Of a stretch of 37,412 nucleotides of DNA, positions 33,895-37,412 are shown piece by piece (positions within the stretch are counted from its first letter, which is position 1; each line of letters opens with the position of its first letter). The stretch lies in the NCBI GenBank assembly GCA_016778765.1, contig JADHOV010000028.1, positions 1 through 37,412 of the forward strand, given 5' to 3'. Under the pieces are notes generated by a model. That model saw only the letters and a program-made list of their open reading frames with translations, was not told the DNA's origin and did not search any database. The position numbers and the translations under genes were made by a program. This DNA comes from Paracoccaceae bacterium. GTDB lineage: Bacteria > Pseudomonadota > Alphaproteobacteria > Rhodobacterales > Rhodobacteraceae.

Positions 33895-35435
33895 ACGAAA
33901 CTGTCCGACATTTCTGATTTACGCATCACCACAAACGCCTCAAGAGCTTGCTTTACCGCGATGTCCATTTCGGGTTCTCGGTAATTTTTTAACAGGGTTG
34001 CCACGCGCGTTGAGGCCAGCTGCATCGTGTCTTTGGCGCCTTCTTCTTCCCATGTTTCAAACGGCTTATAATCAAAGGCTTCGCTGCGCCAGAACGATTC
34101 TTTAAAGTTTCGCTGCGTATGCGCGCATCCAAGGTAATGACCGCCAGGGCCCACTTCCCGGATTGCGTCTAACGCTTGCGAGTCTTCGTCAATTTGCACG
34201 CCCCGCGCCAAATGATGCAAAACGCCCAATTGATCTGCATCCATAACAAATTTCTCAAAAGACGATACCAGCCCGCCTTCTAACCAGCCGCAGGAATGAA
34301 GCATAAAATTCACCCCACCCATCAAGGCCGCGTTTAAAGTATTTGCGCTTTCATAAGCCGCTTGAGCATCGGGCAGTTTCGATCCGCAGAGCCCCCCGCC
34401 GGAGCGGAAAGGCAACCCAAGGCGCCGCGCCAATTGCCCTGCCCCATAAAGGATATGGCTAGCCTCTGGGGTTCCAAAGGTGGGAGCGCCCGAATTCATG
34501 TCAATTGAGGCCACAAACGCGCCAAAAATCACCGGAGCGCCGGGCTTCAGCAGCTGAGAATACGCAATACCAGCCAAGACTTCAGCCAAGACCTGCGTCA
34601 AGGTTCCCGCCACCGAAACCGGTGCCATCGCGCCGCCAACAATAAAAGGCGAAATAATGCAGGCTTGATTGTTGCGCGCATAAACCTCTAACGCCCCCAT
34701 CATAACATCATCAAATGTCATCGGAGAATTGATGTTGATCAAGGATGTCATCACCGTGTTGTTCTGCACAAACTCATCCCCAAACAGGATGCTGCACATA
34801 TCCACGCTATCTTGCGCGCGGCTGGGCTCAGTGACCGATCCCATAAACGGTTTATCCGATAGTGTCATATGCGCCAGAAGCATATCTAAATGGCGTTTAT
34901 TGACGGGAATATCGGTTGGCTCGCACAGCGTTCCCCCCGAGTGATGCAGCCATTTGGACATATAGCCCAACTTTACGAATTTCTGAAAGTCATCAATCGT
35001 TGCATAGCGGCGGCCACCTTCTAAATCGCGCACAAAAGGCGGCCCGTATACCGGCGCGCAAACCAAAGACTTACCACCAATCTCAACATTGCGCTCAGAA
35101 TTTCGAGCATGTTGGGTGAACCGGCTTGGAGCCGTTGCGCAGAGATTTTTTGCCAAACCACGCGGGATCCGCACCCGCTCTTCTTCTACGCTCGCGCCCG
35201 CCGCACGCCAACGCTCTAGGGCAGCAGGGTTGTTAACAAAATTCACCCCAACCTCTTCCAGCATAAGCTCGGCATTGGCTTCAATGATTTCCAAAGCCTC
35301 TTCGCTTAACAGATCGAAATTCGGGATATTGCGTTCAATATATTTTGCAGTCTCGATCTTGATGGATGTGCGCTCTGCGCGGCGGGCTGCTCCCCCGCCT
35401 CCTCGAGAACGCCGACCTGTAGAGAGTTCTGCCAT
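33891..35435 (-). CDS. MttB-family (trimethylamine methyltransferase-like) corrinoid methyltransferase, non-pyrrolysine
   Basis: This 514-residue protein belongs to the MttB superfamily. Archaeal MttB carries pyrrolysine; here the frame is continuous, with no internal TAG, so it is a non-pyrrolysine homologue, a group including glycine-betaine and other quaternary-amine demethylases. Recognisable parts are EAEAMLEEVGVNF-like NAELMLEEVGVNF, CAPVYGPPFVRDLEGGRRYATIDDFQKFVKL, and GGHYLGCAHTQRNFKESFWRS near the C-terminus. The start is ATG at 35435 (MAELSTGRRSRGGGG) with AGAAAGG upstream; an open frame continues to 35495. No corrinoid protein gene is adjacent. The substrate is unknown, but a corrinoid partner would tie it to the B12 locus. 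Confidence 0.88.
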   Translation of the reverse strand: MAELSTGRRSRGGGGAARRAERTSIKIETAKYIERNIPNFDLLSEEALEIIEANAELMLEEVGVNFVNNPAALERWRAAGASVEEERVRIPRGLAKNLCATAPSRFTQHARNSERNVEIGGKSLVCAPVYGPPFVRDLEGGRRYATIDDFQKFVKLGYMSKWLHHSGGTLCEPTDIPVNKRHLDMLLAHMTLSDKPFMGSVTEPSRAQDSVDMCSILFGDEFVQNNTVMTSLININSPMTFDDVMMGALEVYARNNQACIISPFIVGGAMAPVSVAGTLTQVLAEVLAGIAYSQLLKPGAPVIFGAFVASIDMNSGAPTFGTPEASHILYGAGQLARRLGLPFRSGGGLCGSKLPDAQAAYESANTLNAALMGGVNFMLHSCGWLEGGLVSSFEKFVMDADQLGVLHHLARGVQIDEDSQALDAIREVGPGGHYLGCAHTQRNFKESFWRSEAFDYKPFETWEEEGAKDTMQLASTRVATLLKNYREPEMDIAVKQALEAFVVMRKSEMSDSFV

Positions 35436-35637
35436 GTTTCGACCTTTCTTGAAACTTCGAATACCGCGTTTTTCTGCGTATGATCTATGTTGCATCCCCA
35501 GTTTGCCTTCGCCAAATAACGGCTCTTAAGCATGAAAAGCGACATGGAGATTGCTTTCTTTCTTGAAACCGACATTTGACCTGATTTCAGCACCGCAACC
35601 ACTTGCGCCTGACGGCGTGGCGTTTTACCAGTCAGAC

Positions 35638-37200
35638 ATGAAACACCAGCATCATGAACGTCTGTTAATCATCGACTTTGGCAGTCAGGTAACGCAATTG
35701 ATTGCCCGCCGCTTGCGCGAGTTAAAGGTCTATTGTGAAATTCACCCATATCAGAATATCTCAGACGCTTTTTTAAGTGCCTTAGCGCCGCAGGCCATCA
35801 TATTTTCAGGGGGCCCTGCCTCTGTCTTTGATGCGGGGGCTCCGCGCCCGCCATATTCTGTGTTTGAACTGGGAGTACCCATTCTAGGAATATGTTATGG
35901 CCAGCAGGTCATGATGGATATGTTGGGTGGCAAGGTCGAGCGTGGTCATAAAACGGCAGAATTTGGCCGCGCTTATGTGTCCAAAACGGGCGATACTCTG
36001 GATCTGTTACAGGGATGGTTTGCGCAAGAGCGCGAACAAGTCTGGATGTCGCATGGAGATCATGTCAGCGCGATCGCTCCGGGGTTTAGCGCCTATGGAA
36101 CCTCGCCAAACGCGCCCTTTGCAATCACCGCAAATCTCGAGAAACAATTTTACGCTGTCCAGTTTCACCCAGAGGTACACCATACGCCAAACGGCGCCAT
36201 GATTTACGAAAATTTCGTAAAAATTGCTGGATTTTCAGGCGATTGGACGATGGGCGCATATCGCGAACAGGCTTTGGAGGCGATCAGAAAGCAAGTTGGC
36301 TATAAAAAAGTGATTTGCGGATTATCCGGAGGCGTCGACAGTTCCGTGGCCGCCGTTTTGATCCATGAGGCAATTGGCGATCAGCTCACCTGCGTGTTCG
36401 TAGACCACGGCTTGCTACGAAAAGAGGAAGCCACGGAAGTGGTTGAGATGTTTAGAGATCACTACAATATGCCTTTCATCCACGCCCAAGAATCCGAGCT
36501 GTTTCTTGGCGCCTTAGACGGGCAATCAGACCCCGAAACCAAACGTAAAATCATCGGTGGCTTGTTTATCGACGTATTTCAAAAATATGCAGATCAAATT
36601 GAGGATGCAGAATTTCTGGCGCAGGGCACGCTTTATCCGGATGTGATCGAATCTGTATCCTTTAGCGGTGGCCCATCTGTAACGATAAAATCGCACCATA
36701 ATGTTGGCGGGCTTCCTGAAAAAATGGGCTTGAAACTTGTGGAACCGCTTAGAGAGCTGTTTAAGGATGAGGTGCGCGCCTTGGGCCGCGAACTTGGATT
36801 GCCCGACAACTTTATCGGGCGACATCCCTTCCCAGGGCCCGGCCTGGCCATTCGCTGCCCTGGTGAGATTACCCGCGCCAAACTGGATATTCTAAGGGAG
36901 GCGGACGCGGTCTATATTGATCAAATTCGCAAACACGGCCTATATGACCACATATGGCAGGCCTTCGTGGCGATTTTGCCGGTGCGCACGGTTGGCGTGA
37001 TGGGGGATGGGCGCACCTATGATTATGCCTGCGCGCTGCGTGCTGTCACCTCAGTTGATGGGATGACGGCCGATTATTATCCATTTTCTCATGAGTTTCT
37101 CGGCGAAACTGCCACTCGAATTATCAATGAAGTGGAAGGTATCAATCGCGTGACGTATGATATCACATCAAAGCCACCAGGAACGATTGAGTGGGAGTAG
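35638..37200 (+). CDS. guaA: GMP synthase (glutamine-hydrolysing)
   Basis: GuaA converts XMP to GMP. The N-terminal class I amidotransferase domain has the nucleophile C86 in LGICYGQQ and the histidine-glutamate pair in FHPEVHHT. The ATP-pyrophosphatase loop is [13 protein letters not shown] near residue 230, and the C-terminal dimerisation domain ends in [15 protein letters not shown], the conserved terminus of the family. It is 520 residues starting at ATG 35638 ([15 protein letters not shown]); upstream in-frame sequence to 35551 is not conserved-looking. No convincing ribosome site is seen. It is divergent from the MttB-like gene. Confidence 0.97.
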   Translation: MKHQHHERLLIIDFGSQVTQLIARRLRELKVYCEIHPYQNISDAFLSALAPQAIIFSGGPASVFDAGAPRPPYSVFELGVPILGICYGQQVMMDMLGGKVERGHKTAEFGRAYVSKTGDTLDLLQGWFAQEREQVWMSHGDHVSAIAPGFSAYGTSPNAPFAITANLEKQFYAVQFHPEVHHTPNGAMIYENFVKIAGFSGDWTMGAYREQALEAIRKQVGYKKVICGLSGGVDSSVAAVLIHEAIGDQLTCVFVDHGLLRKEEATEVVEMFRDHYNMPFIHAQESELFLGALDGQSDPETKRKIIGGLFIDVFQKYADQIEDAEFLAQGTLYPDVIESVSFSGGPSVTIKSHHNVGGLPEKMGLKLVEPLRELFKDEVRALGRELGLPDNFIGRHPFPGPGLAIRCPGEITRAKLDILREADAVYIDQIRKHGLYDHIWQAFVAILPVRTVGVMGDGRTYDYACALRAVTSVDGMTADYYPFSHEFLGETATRIINEVEGINRVTYDITSKPPGTIEWE

Positions 37201-37210
37201 CTTTTTAAAC

Positions 37211-37244
37211 GTAAGTAATTGATTTACTTGGATTTATTACTTAC
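37211..37244. repeat. 9-bp inverted repeat just after guaA
   Basis: GTAAGTAAT (37211-37219) and ATTACTTAC (37236-37244) are exact inverted copies around a 16-base AT-rich spacer. They begin 10 bases after the guaA stop. Too AT-rich for a good terminator; it could be a protein-binding site. Confidence 0.6.
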
Positions 37245-37311
37245 ACAAAAGTTTCACACGACTCAATCAATCATTGATTTCCTTAGTCTTTTTTCATACA
37301 GTTACACAAAA
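37241..37311. repeat. Direct repeat TTACACAAAA in the guaA 3' flank
   Basis: TTACACAAAA occurs at 37241-37250 and at 37302-37311, each followed by a related GTTTCACACG or TGTTGCACAAACG sequence. The rest of the 212-base flank to the end of the window has no open frame that I can support. Repeats of this kind beside guaA resemble the arm-type sites of an integrative element. Confidence 0.5.
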
Positions 37312-37412
37312 TGTTGCACAAACGTGTGACTACTGAAACTCGTAGTAACTCAGAGACTAAGATTTGGCACTGAAGAAACAGCAATTTGCTGAAGGCGAAA
37401 TAGCAATATTTG

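Noticed and set aside
33891-35435. Pyrrolysine (amber readthrough) in the MttB-family gene
   Set aside because: The reading frame is continuous with no internal TAG and ends in TAA.
1-37412. CRISPR arrays, insertion sequences, tRNA or rRNA genes
   Set aside because: I saw no regularly spaced repeats, no transposase-like protein and no cloverleaf or rRNA-like segment when reading through the window; a dedicated scan was not possible.

Overview
This window is a chromosomal segment of an alphaproteobacterium, most likely a marine Roseobacter-group member of the Rhodobacteraceae with moderate GC. The inference rests on the aerobic cobalamin genes (cobG, cobF, cobN, cobW plus DUF1636), the style of lipA and guaA, and a divergent DUF6456/DUF6477 pair that I recall as typical of Rhodobacteraceae. 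No database was searched. I see no tRNA, rRNA, insertion sequence or CRISPR array.

Region 1 (114-18643) is a nearly complete aerobic B12 ring-synthesis locus behind a lone serine hydrolase. cobQ and cobO run leftward. Rightward, a cobalamin riboswitch (3399-3596) precedes DUF1636-cobW-cobN-cobG-cobH-cobI-cobJ, then cobL-cobE-cobM-cobB-cobA, almost all joined by ATGA-type overlaps. cobK lies on the opposite strand inside this run: its stop overlaps the cobJ stop and its ATG overlaps the cobL ATG. A second cobalamin riboswitch (about 16880-17075), with its own promoter, precedes a solo CbiM-like cobalt transporter subunit. A strong terminator follows, then cobF. Together these genes methylate uroporphyrinogen III, contract the ring, amidate it and insert cobalt; CobO adenosylates the corrinoid and CobQ amidates the adenosylated product. 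cobS, cobT, cobC, cobD and the nucleotide-loop genes are not in the window.

Region 2 (18647-31199) is a galactoside uptake and oxidation locus. The leftward operon encodes a binding protein, two permeases, a GH4 alpha-galactosidase, an SDR (candidate galactose dehydrogenase), a KDGal kinase, a KDPGal aldolase, an SMP-30 lactonase, a GH42 beta-galactosidase and an aldose epimerase. An IclR regulator and the transporter ATPase run divergently to the right. This is a De Ley-Doudoroff-type route without a local galactonate dehydratase. The divergent promoter region carries two tandem operator-like sites 20 bp apart, and a GC-rich hairpin separates the binding-protein gene from the permeases.

Region 3 (31286-37412) holds lipA, a DUF6456 regulator interrupted by an in-frame TAA, a divergent DUF6477 gene, an MttB-family methyltransferase without pyrrolysine, and guaA. 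The last 212 bases, just after guaA, are AT-rich and contain direct and inverted repeats. Because guaA 3' ends are known integration targets, this may be the edge of an island beyond the window.
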